The notes under the pieces: generated by a model
Databases searched by the model: none
Told to the model about the DNA's origin: nothing
Seen by the model: the letters and a program-made list of their open reading frames with translations, nothing else
Part shown: one piece after another, positions 17,601 through 27,742 of the stretch
How positions within the stretch are numbered: the first letter of the stretch is position 1
Layout of the letters: each line of letters begins with the position of its first letter
Translations under genes and position numbers: made by a program
Assembly: GCF_004152845.1 (NCBI RefSeq)
Contig: NZ_SEON01000001.1
Span: forward strand, 868,001 to 932,000
Direction of reading: 5' to 3'
Length of the DNA stretch: 64,000 bases
Origin: Sphingobium fuliginis
GTDB lineage: Bacteria > Pseudomonadota > Alphaproteobacteria > Sphingomonadales > Sphingomonadaceae

Positions 17601-17913
17601 GATTTTCCGAGAAAATCAGCTGGTGACTCGATGCTGATTCGGTCTTGGAAACCTGATTTCCTTATCATCGTCCACACGTCGTCCACGTCTTTCGAGCTGA
17701 GTGGCGGTCAGTAGCGTGCGTTCGCGCAGCGCCTGATCCTGCAGGGGAACGGCTTCCCCTGCGTTTGAGCTTCGCTTCGCGAATCTCAAACGACCCCTTC
17801 AAACGGGCTGCGCCCCGTAGCGCCCCCTTCAAGAGTGAGAGTGCGGCCGGTTGGCCGTGACGGGTTGAGCGTCACGAGAGAGGCTCGGGACCGACCCGTC
17901 GCGGAGAATCGCG
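17601..17913 (+). other. island junction and ardC leader, no gene seen
   Basis: This stretch carries no convincing reading frame. The first 120 bases after the tRNA could be an integration junction; the run CGTCCACACGTCGTCCACG near 17670-17688 is a partial direct repeat. From about 17745 there are CT-rich inverted segments (AGGGGAACGGCTTCCCCT, and GTTTGAGCTTCGCTTCGCGAATCTCAAAC as a hairpin). From 17835 the sequence is a GC-rich leader (GAGAGTGCGGCCGGTTGGCC then GACGGGTTGAGCG) of the kind found ahead of ardC-like genes on alphaproteobacterial plasmids and islands. I see no second copy of the tRNA 3' end. Confidence 0.5.
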
Positions 17914-18306
17914 ATGGCCTATGCACGCACCCACCGTTCCGCGGGTGAGCGGACCGACCTCTACGAACAGATCACCAACCGGATCATCGCCGAGCTGGAA
18001 GCCGGACGCGCGCCCTGGGTCCAGCCCTGGGGTTCGTCGAAGGTGAGTATCGGCATGCCCTACAACGCCGTCAGAGATCGGCGATACAGCGGCATCAATG
18101 TACTCACACTCTGGGATGCGATCGTCTCGCGCGGCTTTGCCTCCCATGCCTTCCTGACCTTCCGGCAGGCGCTGGCGCTCGGCGGCCATGTCCGACGCGG
18201 CGAGCAGGGCGTGGGCGTCGGCGTCAGCGGCGCCAGGCACCAACGAAATTCCCATATACTGGGTTGGAGCGGTACAGGAGACGGCCGACATCGCCAGAAG
18301 ACCTAA
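17914..18306 (+). pseudogene. truncated ArdC-like antirestriction protein (N-terminal domain only)
   Basis: The first 99 codons match the DUF1738/ArdC N-terminal single-strand-DNA-binding domain: DLYEQITNRIIAELEAGRAP-WVQPWG, NAVRDRRYSGINVLTLWDA and FLTFRQALALGGHVRRGEQG. ArdC proteins are about 300 residues and carry a C-terminal zincin-like protease domain; that domain is absent. Homology stops near 18210, and the remaining 31 codons are out-of-context sequence that, read on the other strand, forms the start of a lipoprotein. So a deletion has joined two unrelated genes here. ArdC genes protect incoming conjugative DNA, which marks this as the remnant of an integrated plasmid or island. Confidence 0.85.
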
Positions 18307-18348
18307 AATGCTGGCCGGGAGCCGATTGCCAAAGCAAAGGCGTAGCAT
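18211..18348 (-). pseudogene. truncated lipoprotein gene (5' end only)
   Basis: Reading leftward from an ATG at 18348 gives a basic start, a hydrophobic segment (ASILGLLAMSAVSC) and a lipobox cysteine at about residue 25, followed by TAPTQYMGISLVPGAADAD. This looks like the true N-terminus of an exported lipoprotein. After about 46 codons the frame runs into the antisense of the ardC fragment at 18210, so the rest of the gene has been deleted. The frame stays open by chance to 17872. I recall Sel1-repeat lipoproteins with a similar beginning, but the fragment is too short to name. The IS element starts immediately upstream and may have removed its promoter. Confidence 0.55.
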
Positions 18349-18353
18349 CCTAA

Positions 18354-19190
18354 GACTCAGTTTCGGTATGATCCACCCCTCCGATAAAGATTAGGGTTTG
18401 TGGGGATTCATCGTGAGTTGATGATGGCTGCGGCGAGATAGATCATTGCAGAGAAGCTCTGGTCGGTTTTGCAGGCACGCATAGCGATGCGTTTGAATTC
18501 CTTAAGTTTGGAGAAGAAGTTTTCGATCAGGTGACGCCATTTGTACATCTCGACGTCGATCTTGAGCTTTTGGGCGCGGCCGGGATGTTGTGAAATGACA
18601 ACCTTCGCCCCACGCTGATCAAGATCCTGTACAATCCAGTTGGAATCGAAGGCCTTGTCGCCCAGCAGGGCACCGAACTCAATACCGTCGATCAACGGTG
18701 CGACGCCTATGGTGTCGTAGCGGTTGCCCGGCAGCAACTCGAAGCGCACCAGATTGCCCAAGGCATCGGTCAGCGCCAGAATCTTGGTCGTCATGCCGCC
18801 TTTTGAGCGACCAATGGCCTGGCCCTGAGTCCCCCTTTTGCGCCCTGGCCATGCCGGTGAACCTTGACGATGGTCGCATCGACCATGGCGTATTCCATGT
18901 CGGGTTCCTCCGACAGCACATCGAAAATACGCTTGAAAATATCGGCTTCCCGCCAATCGCGAAACCGCCTGAACGCCGTACTCCAGTTGCCGAACATGGC
19001 GGGCAGATCACGCCATGGACTGCCCGTGCGAACAATCCACAGCACCGCCTCCATGAATAGCCTATTGTCACCTGGCGGGCGGCAACCGCGCCTCCCCTCC
19101 AATGGAAGCAGCGGCCCGATCAAACCTCATTCCTTATCTGAAAGACCAATCCGTTCGCCCAAGCCTGCCTCCAAAAGGCAGCCTTGAGTC
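18354..19190 (-). mobile_element. IS5-family (IS427-group-like) insertion sequence, defective copy
   Basis: An insertion sequence defined by a two-frame DDE transposase on the minus strand. The tips are uncertain: GACTCA at 18354-18359 and TGAGTC at 19185-19190 form a short inverted pair that would give an 837-bp element, a plausible size for this group, but I see little inverted homology beyond these 6 bases and no clear target duplication. An inner GGTTTG (18395-18400)/CAAACC (19121-19126) pair lies inside the coding region on the right and so is unlikely to be the end. The element closes the degraded island next to tRNA-Gly. Confidence 0.75.
18408..19174 (-). pseudogene. IS5-family transposase, two-frame and interrupted by a stop
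   Basis: The upstream frame encodes ERIGLSDKE, then a TGA at 19127-19129 exactly where relatives have tryptophan (a TGG to TGA change), then LIGPLLPLEGRRGCRPPGDN and VLWIVRTGSPWRDLPAMFGN with the first catalytic Asp in MVDATIVKVH. This frame stops at 18791. The downstream part (GRSKGGMTTKILALTDALGN, LLGDKAFDSNW, and IENFFSKLKEFKRIA with the catalytic Glu) is in the -1 frame, reached at a slippery A4G5 run (18831-18839). The frameshift is normal for IS427-type elements; the extra stop is not, so this copy is probably dead unless it restarts after it. Confidence 0.85.
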
Positions 19191-19242
19191 AACCCCACGT
19201 CATCCAGTCAAGCTTTGTCCACGAAACCCAGTTCTCCAAAAC

Positions 19243-21521
<2,279 letters not shown>

Positions 21522-21591
21522 GGCTTGCCGTCCTCCTCTTCGCGTCGGGGCGGAGGGCGGGCGCGGGTTGCTGCATGCGAACAAGCCGTTC

Positions 21592-21692
21592 CCTCCCTAC
21601 GCCGGTCTTATCCGGATCAGGTTCAGCGGGTCGCGGCCACGTCAGCCGCCTCTCAACCGCCTGTGGACGGTCCCCCGGGGATGCCCCGCATG
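21592..21692 (-). promoter_or_regulatory. TPP riboswitch (THI element)
   Basis: On the minus strand the sequence runs from GCGGGGCATCCCC (P1/P2 region), through a GGTTGAGAGG box near 21650-21660, to the highly conserved CTGAACCTGATCCGGATAAG and its partner ACCGGCGTAGGGA ending at about 21594. These are the P2/P4/P5 elements that bind thiamine pyrophosphate. The spacer of about 70 bases to the first start codon contains a GC-rich region and the AGAGGAGGA ribosome site, so control could be by sequestration of that site or by termination; I see no T-run, which favours translational control. Confidence 0.95.
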
Positions 21693-21770
21693 TAGCCCAA
21701 GCGGAGAGCGAACGAAAGCCCCGTTCTGACGCTGGACAGCAGGTCGCCTTTTCCGCTTTAGTGGCCGGCG

Positions 21771-22067
21771 ATGAAGCATCCCGATCTGTCGACGAAGGAA
21801 GGGCGCAAGGCGCACCGGCACGAGATGCGCATGATCGCGGTCAGGCCGCGCCGTTGGGGATTATGGCTGCTGACGGCGGGTTTCCTGCTGGTGCTGGCGC
21901 CTTCCGCCTTGAACATGCACAGCCTGTTCGGACTTTGGCCGCCGATGCTGGGCGCGATCTGCATCATGCTGGGCGTGCCGCTGCTGGCGGCGAGCGTGGT
22001 GTTGAAGCGGCGCTATCTGCGGCAGCGGGTGGCCGGACAGGCGATAGTGGGGCGGATCAGAGGGTGA
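21771..22067 (+). CDS. small two-TM membrane protein
   Basis: A 98-residue protein: a basic N-terminal tail (HPDLSTKEGRKAHRHEMRMI), two hydrophobic helices (GLWLLTAGFLLVLAPSAL and LGAICIMLGVPLLAASVVL) joined by a short loop, and a basic C-terminus ending AIVGRIRG. Both termini should face the cytoplasm by the positive-inside rule. I recognise no family. It is transcribed divergently from the riboswitch operon with about 80 bases between the riboswitch start and its ATG. Codon use looks like that of its neighbours, so I take it as a real gene of unknown role. Confidence 0.65.
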   Translation: MKHPDLSTKEGRKAHRHEMRMIAVRPRRWGLWLLTAGFLLVLAPSALNMHSLFGLWPPMLGAICIMLGVPLLAASVVLKRRYLRQRVAGQAIVGRIRG

Positions 22068-22321
22068 GATTCCGGCGGTTTTCCGCCGAAGTTCACACCA
22101 TATGCGCGCGCGTGCCCGGGCGCGCGTAGGCATGGGCGCGATGGTTCGGACGTATTCAAAGAGGGGTGCTGGTTAGGCCGGGCAAGGCGGAATAGGACAG
22201 GCTGAAACTGTCCCGGCGCAGGAAATAGGATGGTTTTCGAGGCGGGTGTCGCTTTTGGGTTACGCATGCCGAGTTGAGATACGGACCGGTGATTGCTCGT
22301 CTGGTTTCGACCAATCCAGGA
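22068..22321. other. intergenic stretch, no gene seen
   Basis: About 250 bases between the small membrane protein and repeat copy 2. It contains a GC-rich inverted stretch near 22100-22130 (CGCGCGCGTGCCCGGGCGCGCG) that could fold into a hairpin just after the gene, but no T-run and no convincing reading frame on either strand. Confidence 0.4.
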
Positions 22322-22456
22322 CATTCCCCTCCCGTAAACGGGAGGGGTTAGGGGTGGGCGCGAGCGTAGCGAGCTTCTGACTTAGCCGTTGCAAAACAGC
22401 GCAGATGCCGCGCCAGCCCACCCCCTAACCCCCTCCCGCCTGCGGGAGGGGGAATG
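22322..22456 (+). repeat. dispersed ~130-bp palindromic intergenic element, copy 2
   Basis: Nearly identical to copy 1 in the same orientation, including CCCCTCCCGTAAACGGGAGG at the left end, the CTTAGCCGTTGCAAAACAGC middle and the closing CCCTCCCGCCTGCGGGAGGG hairpin. Only a few substitutions separate the two copies despite 17 kb between them, so they were copied recently or are kept alike. It follows the P450 stop (22477) on its 3' side. Confidence 0.9.
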
Positions 22457-22476
22457 TCCGCAATCCACCCCATCCG

Positions 22477-23850
22477 TCAAAGCCGGACGGCATCGAACAT
22501 CAGCTTCATCCCCGTCCTTGGCCGGATGGTCAGGCGGCTGATCGGTTCGGGCCTGAACCCGTCGGGCACCGACAGGCGGTAGCGGCGCAGGACGCTGGCG
22601 ATCACCGTCATCACCTCCTGCTGTGCAAAGCCCGCGCCCACGCAGACCCGGGGCCCGCGGCCGAAGGGAAACCAGGCCTGGCGCACCATCTCCGCATTGG
22701 CGGGATCTTCGAAGCGTTCGGGCATGAAGCTGTGCGGACAGGCCCAGTTGTCCTTGTTGCGCTGCGTGAGCCAGGGGGCGACGACCAGCATTGCGCCTTC
22801 CTCAAGGCTCTTGTCGCGCATCGGCATCGGGCAGGTCACTTCGCGCGGGAAGAAGGCGACGGGCGGATAGAGGCGCAGCGTTTCGCGGAAGATGTTGCGG
22901 ATCGCCCCCATGTCCTTGAGCATCGCGGCGGTGAGCGGCGCGTCCCCGGCGAGCTGCTGCACCTCCGTGCGGGCGGCGTTCTGGATATGGGCGCATTCCG
23001 CCAGCATGTAGAGCGCCCAGGTCATGGTGCTGGCGGACGTTTCATGGCCGGCGAGGAAGACGGTGGAAACCTGGTCCATCACCTGTTGCAGGGTGAAGGG
23101 GTCGCCGGTTTCGGGATGCTTCGCCTCGATCAGCGATTGGAGGATGTCCTTGTGCGGCGCCTCGCCACGCTGGTGGAAGCCCTCATGGCGCGCTTCGACG
23201 ATGGGACGGAAGACCTCATGGATCGCCTTTGCCGGGGCCAGCGAGCGTTTCTCGAACCAGCGCGCCGGAAAGCCGTAGAGGCGCAGCATCGAGGCGCTGT
23301 GGGCGAGCCGCTGGAAACGGCCGAAGGCGGTGTGGATGATGTTGGAGCGGCGCTCGTCCAGCGGCTCCGAGAAAAGCGTGCGGAAGATGATGTCGGCCGC
23401 CACATGGGTCATCATCGGGTCGATGTCGACCGGCTTGCCCTTGTCCGCCGCGTCGAGCCGGGCGAGCAGGTCGTCGGCCGCCGCTACCATCAGCGGCATG
23501 GAGCGGTTGAGCGCGGTGTGGGCGAAGGCGGGGTTCACCATGGCGCGCTGGCTTTCCCAATCCTCCCCATTGGCGGAGAAGACGCTGTTGCCGATCAGGG
23601 GGGACAGGTTGCGGACCAGTTCGCGATGTTTGGGATAGGCCGTGCCGCCGCGCAGGATCTGGTCCACCAGCGGCAGTTCGTTGGCGATGTACATGGTCTG
23701 GCCGGGCATGCGGATTTCGCCCAGCTTCATCGTGTAGCTCTTCTCGAACAGGACATGAATCCAGCTATGCCAGCCCCGGAAGAAGCGCTTGACGAGGCCA
23801 CGGCGGGTCCGCGGCGGTTCGGGATAGGGCGGGGTGAAGGGCTGCGTCAT
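22477..23850 (-). CDS. cytochrome P450
   Basis: A 457-residue soluble P450. The heme loop FPFGRGPRVCVGAG carries the thiolate ligand at about Cys403. The I-helix oxygen-activation motif is AGHETSAS, the K-helix ExxR is in ETLRLYPPVAFFPREV, and PERF lies before the heme loop. The sequence resembles the CYP1/CYP4-like bacterial branch that hydroxylates fatty acids or terpenoids, though substrate cannot be fixed. Start overlaps by 4 bases the stop of the upstream lipase-like gene, so the two are translated together. No ferredoxin gene is adjacent; redox partners must lie elsewhere. Confidence 0.94.
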   Translation of the reverse strand: MTQPFTPPYPEPPRTRRGLVKRFFRGWHSWIHVLFEKSYTMKLGEIRMPGQTMYIANELPLVDQILRGGTAYPKHRELVRNLSPLIGNSVFSANGEDWESQRAMVNPAFAHTALNRSMPLMVAAADDLLARLDAADKGKPVDIDPMMTHVAADIIFRTLFSEPLDERRSNIIHTAFGRFQRLAHSASMLRLYGFPARWFEKRSLAPAKAIHEVFRPIVEARHEGFHQRGEAPHKDILQSLIEAKHPETGDPFTLQQVMDQVSTVFLAGHETSASTMTWALYMLAECAHIQNAARTEVQQLAGDAPLTAAMLKDMGAIRNIFRETLRLYPPVAFFPREVTCPMPMRDKSLEEGAMLVVAPWLTQRNKDNWACPHSFMPERFEDPANAEMVRQAWFPFGRGPRVCVGAGFAQQEVMTVIASVLRRYRLSVPDGFRPEPISRLTIRPRTGMKLMFDAVRL

Positions 23851-24974
23851 GGGATCGTCCTGAACTGCGCTATGGCTTCGTCGATGGTGCGGCGGCCGGC
23901 GGTGAGGCTGACATAGTCCACCGGCGACAGGCGGTCGCCCACGCGCAGATAGTCGAAATGCGCCTCATATTTGTTCGACCAGCCGCCATGATAGTTTTCC
24001 GGATCGTAGAAGAGGTGGAAGCGGGGCGAGAGCAGGTCGACGCGCGCCGCGCACCGATCCGAAACGAGGCGGATCGGATGGACGCCATGATAGGCCGCGC
24101 CATCGGGGGGAGCGGAGAAATCGACGAGGCGGAAGGGCTTGTCGTCCAGCGCCTTGAGGTCGGCATGATACCAGCGCGCATCCTTGCGCAGGGCGATGAC
24201 GGGAACGACCTGGCCCAGGGTGAGGACGGTGAAATTTTCGGGCAGCGGCCGGTCGCCGCGCAATTCCAGGATGCGGCGCAGCACGCTCATCGCATAGATG
24301 GTGCCGTTGCTGTGGGAGGCGAAGACGACCTCGTCCCAGGGGCCGTCCACCTCCGCCACGATGCGGGCGGCGAACTGGTCCAGGCGCTCGTCCATATCCG
24401 CACCCGGGCCTTTGGCGGCGACGCTGTGGTTGTAAACCATGAAACGGAGCAGCCAGGGCACGATCAGCTTGTTGAGCAGGCGGCCCGACAGAGCCACGCT
24501 GACGGCGATGCCGATCAGCGCGGCGGCCCAGAAGGGCATCAGCAGCGAAAGCGGCAGCGCGGGTATCAGCGCCAACGCCAGCGGGATCAGCACCGCCAGC
24601 AGCGGCGGGTAGAGGATGGTGATGACCGGCCCCGGACGCAGTTTCCGCATCCGCAGGAACTGCATGTGGCGGGCATGGGCGCCATATGTGGCGATGGAGC
24701 GCCACGCCAGCAGCAGCGGATTGCGTATCCACACCTTGCCGACCAGATCCTCCCAGCGGAGGAACTCATAATCGGTCTCGACCCCGGCGCTATGGTTGGT
24801 GACGGTCCAACTGGCGGAAGAGGCCGGGCCGGAGCGGCGGGCGCTGACCTCCACCCGTTCGCCCGACAGGCGCGTGTAGGCTTCCGCCTGCTCGCGGTAC
24901 ATCTGGTGGTAGAAACGCACCCCGCGCGGGTCGAAACCGCCAAGGTAGAAGACTTTACGCTTGAACTTTTCCAT
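23847..24974 (-). CDS. membrane-anchored alpha/beta-hydrolase-like protein
   Basis: A 375-residue protein with an N-terminal soluble region ([20 protein letters not shown]). Two central hydrophobic segments follow at about residues 130-185 ([29 protein letters not shown] and [15 protein letters not shown]), then a C-terminal hydrolase-like region with the nucleophile-elbow motif [12 protein letters not shown], a variant of GxSxG in which Ser follows His. A possible catalytic His lies near [23 protein letters not shown] chose the ATG at 24974; the open frame upstream to 25229 overlaps a divergent gene. It is coupled to the P450 by a 4-base overlap, which suggests lipid metabolism. Family not recognised beyond the fold. 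Confidence 0.7.
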   Translation of the reverse strand: MEKFKRKVFYLGGFDPRGVRFYHQMYREQAEAYTRLSGERVEVSARRSGPASSASWTVTNHSAGVETDYEFLRWEDLVGKVWIRNPLLLAWRSIATYGAHARHMQFLRMRKLRPGPVITILYPPLLAVLIPLALALIPALPLSLLMPFWAAALIGIAVSVALSGRLLNKLIVPWLLRFMVYNHSVAAKGPGADMDERLDQFAARIVAEVDGPWDEVVFASHSNGTIYAMSVLRRILELRGDRPLPENFTVLTLGQVVPVIALRKDARWYHADLKALDDKPFRLVDFSAPPDGAAYHGVHPIRLVSDRCAARVDLLSPRFHLFYDPENYHGGWSNKYEAHFDYLRVGDRLSPVDYVSLTAGRRTIDEAIAQFRTIP

Positions 24975-24995
24975 GGCCCCTGTCCACATCGGGCC

Positions 24996-25289
24996 ATGAC
25001 GACACCCGAACGCGATTACTGCTATTTCATAGACCACCGCAAATACAACCGAAACATCGGTTGCCGGCGTCACGACAATGCCTATGGCATCAACGGCGGC
25101 GGCAGCGAGCGGGACCGGTGGCGGGCGGACCTTGCCTTTTACCGGCACATGAAGGGGGAAGGCGATCCGATGGCGCTGCCCTCGCTGCTGGCCTGCCTCG
25201 TCTTCGGCTGGTTCTGCTGGAATTATCATCCCGGCAAGGGGCTTTGGCGCGGGCAGCTCTTGCGCCGCTTCGTCAAAGCGCCGAAGTGA
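24996..25289 (+). CDS. small phospholipase-A2-like protein with C-terminal membrane segment
   Basis: A 97-residue protein. The segment [28 protein letters not shown] contains the HDxxY motif (His26, Asp27, Tyr30) and a downstream Asp (Asp44) spaced as in the PLA2 active site of bacterial and parvoviral phospholipases (HDxxY then ADxxF). A hydrophobic helix (residues 60-76) could anchor it to the membrane. It starts 22 bases from the oppositely oriented hydrolase-like gene, so both may share a promoter region with the P450 operon. The calcium-binding glycine loop of secreted PLA2s is not obvious. Enzyme activity is an inference from motif alone. Confidence 0.6.
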   Translation: MTTPERDYCYFIDHRKYNRNIGCRRHDNAYGINGGGSERDRWRADLAFYRHMKGEGDPMALPSLLACLVFGWFCWNYHPGKGLWRGQLLRRFVKAPK

Positions 25290-25294
25290 GCGCG

Positions 25295-26122
25295 ATGATG
25301 ACAGCCAAGCATGTTTCCATCGGGTCGGTTACCGTCGGCAACGACCTGCCCTTCGTCCTGATCTCCGGCCCCTGCCAGATCGAGAGCCGCGACCATGCGA
25401 TGATGATGGCGGAAAAGCTATCCGGCCTTGCGGGACGTGCCGGGGTGCCATTCATCTTCAAATCCTCCTTCGACAAGGCGAACCGGACCTCCGTATCGGG
25501 GCAACGGGGCGTCGGGATCGATACGGGGCTGGCGATCCTGGCGGAGGTGAAGGCGGCGTTCGGCTGTCCGGTGCTGACCGACGTGCATGAGGCCGGGCAG
25601 GTGGAAGCGGCGGCGGAGGCTGTGGATATTCTCCAGATTCCCGCCTTTCTGTGCCGCCAGACCGATTTGCTGCTGGCGGCGGGGCGGACCGGCGCGGTGG
25701 TCAATGTGAAGAAGGGGCAGTTCCTGGCGCCGTGGGACATGGCGGCGGTGGCGCAGAAGGTCGCGTCGACCGGGAATGAGCGGATTTTGCTGACTGAACG
25801 AGGGGCGAGTTTCGGCTATAACATGCTGGTCAGCGACATGCGCTCGCTGCCGGCGATGGCGCAGACGGGCTATCCGGTGGTGTTCGATGCCACCCATTCG
25901 GTGCAGCAGCCGGGCGGATTGGGATCGGCTTCCGGTGGGCAGCGGGAATTTGCGCCGGTGCTGGCGCGCAGTGCCGTCGCGGCGGGTGTCGCCGCGATCT
26001 TTGCCGAGGCGCATGACGATCCGGACCATGCGCCTTCGGACGGGCCGGTGATGCTGCCGGTAGAGTGGGTCGGGCCGATGCTGGAGAAGCTGAAGGCGAT
26101 CGATGGGGTGGTGAAGGGGTAA
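25295..26122 (+). CDS. kdsA: 3-deoxy-8-phosphooctulonate synthase (KDO-8-P synthase)
   Basis: A 275-residue enzyme that condenses PEP with arabinose-5-phosphate for the KDO sugar of lipopolysaccharide. Motifs: [80 protein letters not shown] and [13 protein letters not shown]. The cysteine in GPCQIES and the late [16 protein letters not shown] point to a metal-dependent KdsA. Start is one of two adjacent ATGs (25295 or 25298). It follows the PLA2-like gene by only 5 bases and may be cotranscribed with it. Confidence 0.97.
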   Translation: MMTAKHVSIGSVTVGNDLPFVLISGPCQIESRDHAMMMAEKLSGLAGRAGVPFIFKSSFDKANRTSVSGQRGVGIDTGLAILAEVKAAFGCPVLTDVHEAGQVEAAAEAVDILQIPAFLCRQTDLLLAAGRTGAVVNVKKGQFLAPWDMAAVAQKVASTGNERILLTERGASFGYNMLVSDMRSLPAMAQTGYPVVFDATHSVQQPGGLGSASGGQREFAPVLARSAVAAGVAAIFAEAHDDPDHAPSDGPVMLPVEWVGPMLEKLKAIDGVVKG

Positions 26123-26159
26123 GCGCCACCCTCTCCATTTTGAGCACCACCCTCTCCCC

Positions 26160-26204
26160 GTTCGGGTTGAGCCTGTCGAAGCCCTTCGACAAGCTCAGGG
26201 CGAA
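26160..26204. repeat. inverted repeat with CTGAGC/TGTCGAAG core, kdsA-proA
   Basis: The arms GTTCGGGTTGAGCCTGTCGA and TCGACAAGCTCAGGGCGAAC, joined by AGCCCT, form an imperfect 20-bp stem between convergent kdsA and proA. The same TTCG-(G/C)-CTGAGC-TTGTCGA core appears at 38287-38396 and in decayed form near 45434-45570. It probably serves as a bidirectional terminator here. Confidence 0.75.
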
Positions 26205-26223
26205 CGGAGGAGGGGTTTGGGCA

Positions 26224-27489
26224 TTACGGCCGGGTCTGCCCCGTTCCGCGCACCAGCCATTTATAGGTCGTCAGGCCTTCCAGCGCCACTGGGCCTCTGG
26301 CATGCAGGCGGCCGGTGGAGATGCCGATTTCCGCGCCCAGCCCGAACTCGCCGCCGTCCGCGAACTGGGTGGAGGCGTTCCACATCACGATGGCGCTGTC
26401 GACCGCGTTCAGGAAGCGCTCGGCTCTCTCCGCATCCTCGGTGATGATGGCGTCGGTATGGTGGCTGGCATGGGCGGCGATATGGGCGAGCGCCTCGTCC
26501 AGCCCGTCCACGATCCGCACAGAGACGATAGCTTCGAGATATTCGGTATCCCAATCCTCGTCCGACGCCGCCGTGACGCGGCTGTCCATCGCCTGCACGG
26601 CCTCGTCGCCGCGCACTTCGCATTGGGCGTCGAGCAGCGCCTTCACGATGGCGGGCGCCTCAGCATAGGCCTTGTCGATCAGCACCGTCTCGGTCGCGCC
26701 GCAAATGCCGGTGCGGCGCATCTTGGCGTTCACCACCAGCTTTTGCGCCATGTCCGGATCGGCCGCGCCGTCGACATAGCTGTGGTTGATGCCGTCGAGA
26801 TGGGCGAGGACGGGCACGCGCGCCTCTTCCTGCACGCGGGCGACCAGGCTCTTGCCGCCGCGCGGGACGATCAGGTCGATGAATTCCGACGCCTTCAGCA
26901 GCGCGCCCACGGCGGCGCGGTCCGTGGTGGGGACCAGTTGCACGGCATCGGCGGGCAGGCCGGCGGCGACGATCCCCTCGACCATCGCGGCGTGGATGGC
27001 GCGGTTGCTTTCCTTCGCCTCGCTGCCGCCGCGCAGGATCACGGCATTGCCGGCGCGCAGGCAGAGCGCGGCGGCGTCGGCGGTCACATTGGGGCGGCTT
27101 TCATAGATGATGCCGATGACGCCCAGCGGCACGCGGACGCGGCTCAACTCCATGCCGTTGGGGCGGACCTGCCTGTCGATCACGCTGCCCAGCGGATTGA
27201 TGAGGATCGCGACCTGATCCACGCCCGCCGCCGTCGCAAGGACGCGGTCCTCGTCCAGCTTCAGCCGGTCGAGCATGGCGGGCGACAGGCCGTTGGCGGC
27301 GGCGTTTTCCATGTCCCGGGCATTGGCGGCGATGATCCGCGGCGCCTGATCCCGCAGCGCCTGCGCGGCGCGGCGCAGCGCGTCGATCTTCTGCGCGTCG
27401 CTGGCGGTGGAAAGCTGGGCCGCTGCCGCGCGGGCACGCGCGCCCATGGTCGCGATCAGCATTTCGGGGGTCTGGGTCAGGTCGTTCAT
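26224..27489 (-). CDS. proA: gamma-glutamyl phosphate reductase
   Basis: A 421-residue NADPH-dependent enzyme of proline biosynthesis that reduces glutamyl-5-phosphate to the semialdehyde. It belongs to the aldehyde dehydrogenase superfamily: the catalytic cysteine is in [16 protein letters not shown], and the cofactor region [26 protein letters not shown] is present. It also has [14 protein letters not shown] and the C-terminal [26 protein letters not shown]. Length is standard. proB (glutamate 5-kinase) is not adjacent; the neighbours are kdsA downstream and a methyltransferase upstream. Confidence 0.97.
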   Translation of the reverse strand: MNDLTQTPEMLIATMGARARAAAAQLSTASDAQKIDALRRAAQALRDQAPRIIAANARDMENAAANGLSPAMLDRLKLDEDRVLATAAGVDQVAILINPLGSVIDRQVRPNGMELSRVRVPLGVIGIIYESRPNVTADAAALCLRAGNAVILRGGSEAKESNRAIHAAMVEGIVAAGLPADAVQLVPTTDRAAVGALLKASEFIDLIVPRGGKSLVARVQEEARVPVLAHLDGINHSYVDGAADPDMAQKLVVNAKMRRTGICGATETVLIDKAYAEAPAIVKALLDAQCEVRGDEAVQAMDSRVTAASDEDWDTEYLEAIVSVRIVDGLDEALAHIAAHASHHTDAIITEDAERAERFLNAVDSAIVMWNASTQFADGGEFGLGAEIGISTGRLHARGPVALEGLTTYKWLVRGTGQTRP

Positions 27490-27661
27490 GAACTATCTCG
27501 CCGTGTTTCGCGCCGGGCCTTATCATGAAAGCCGGCCGAAGCGAAACGATCGTTGCGGCAACCTTAGCCGGCAACCGGGCCATGGGTCGCAATATGGCCC
27601 GGCCGCCGGAGGCAGAAGGTCTGCCTATGCGGGGCGCGTAGCGACCGGCGCTGCATGGCGC

Positions 27662-27679
27662 ATACCCCAAATGGGGTAT
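27662..27679. promoter_or_regulatory. palindrome ATACCCC-N4-GGGGTAT, possible operator
   Basis: Seven-base arms in perfect inverted symmetry around AAAT, in the 253-bp gap upstream of proA and downstream of the methyltransferase. The arms resemble operators of CsoR/CstR-type metal or sulfide sensors (runs of C and G flanked by ATA and TAT). No such regulator is encoded in the window. The rest of the gap shows only a few short inverted repeats. Confidence 0.35.
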
Positions 27680-27742
27680 AGACCTGCCGGACAGGACAAA
27701 ATCCCGGCGAAATGACGTAAATTCAACAGGAAGGCGGAAGGG

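Noticed and set aside
17872..18348. 158-aa minus-strand protein reading through the ardC fragment
   Set aside because: Only the first 46 codons look like a true protein start; the rest is the antisense of ardC codons, so it is a chance fusion. I list only the real part.
18394..19126. GGGTTTG/CAAACC pair as the true ends of the IS
   Set aside because: The right member lies inside transposase codons (the SDKE-LIGPLLP region continues beyond it), so the element must extend farther right.
17601..19242. Direct repeat of the tRNA-Gly 3' end (attR)
   Set aside because: I looked for the GGTTCGAATCCCTTCGCCCG segment after the tRNA up to thiC and found no second copy, so I do not claim an intact att pair.
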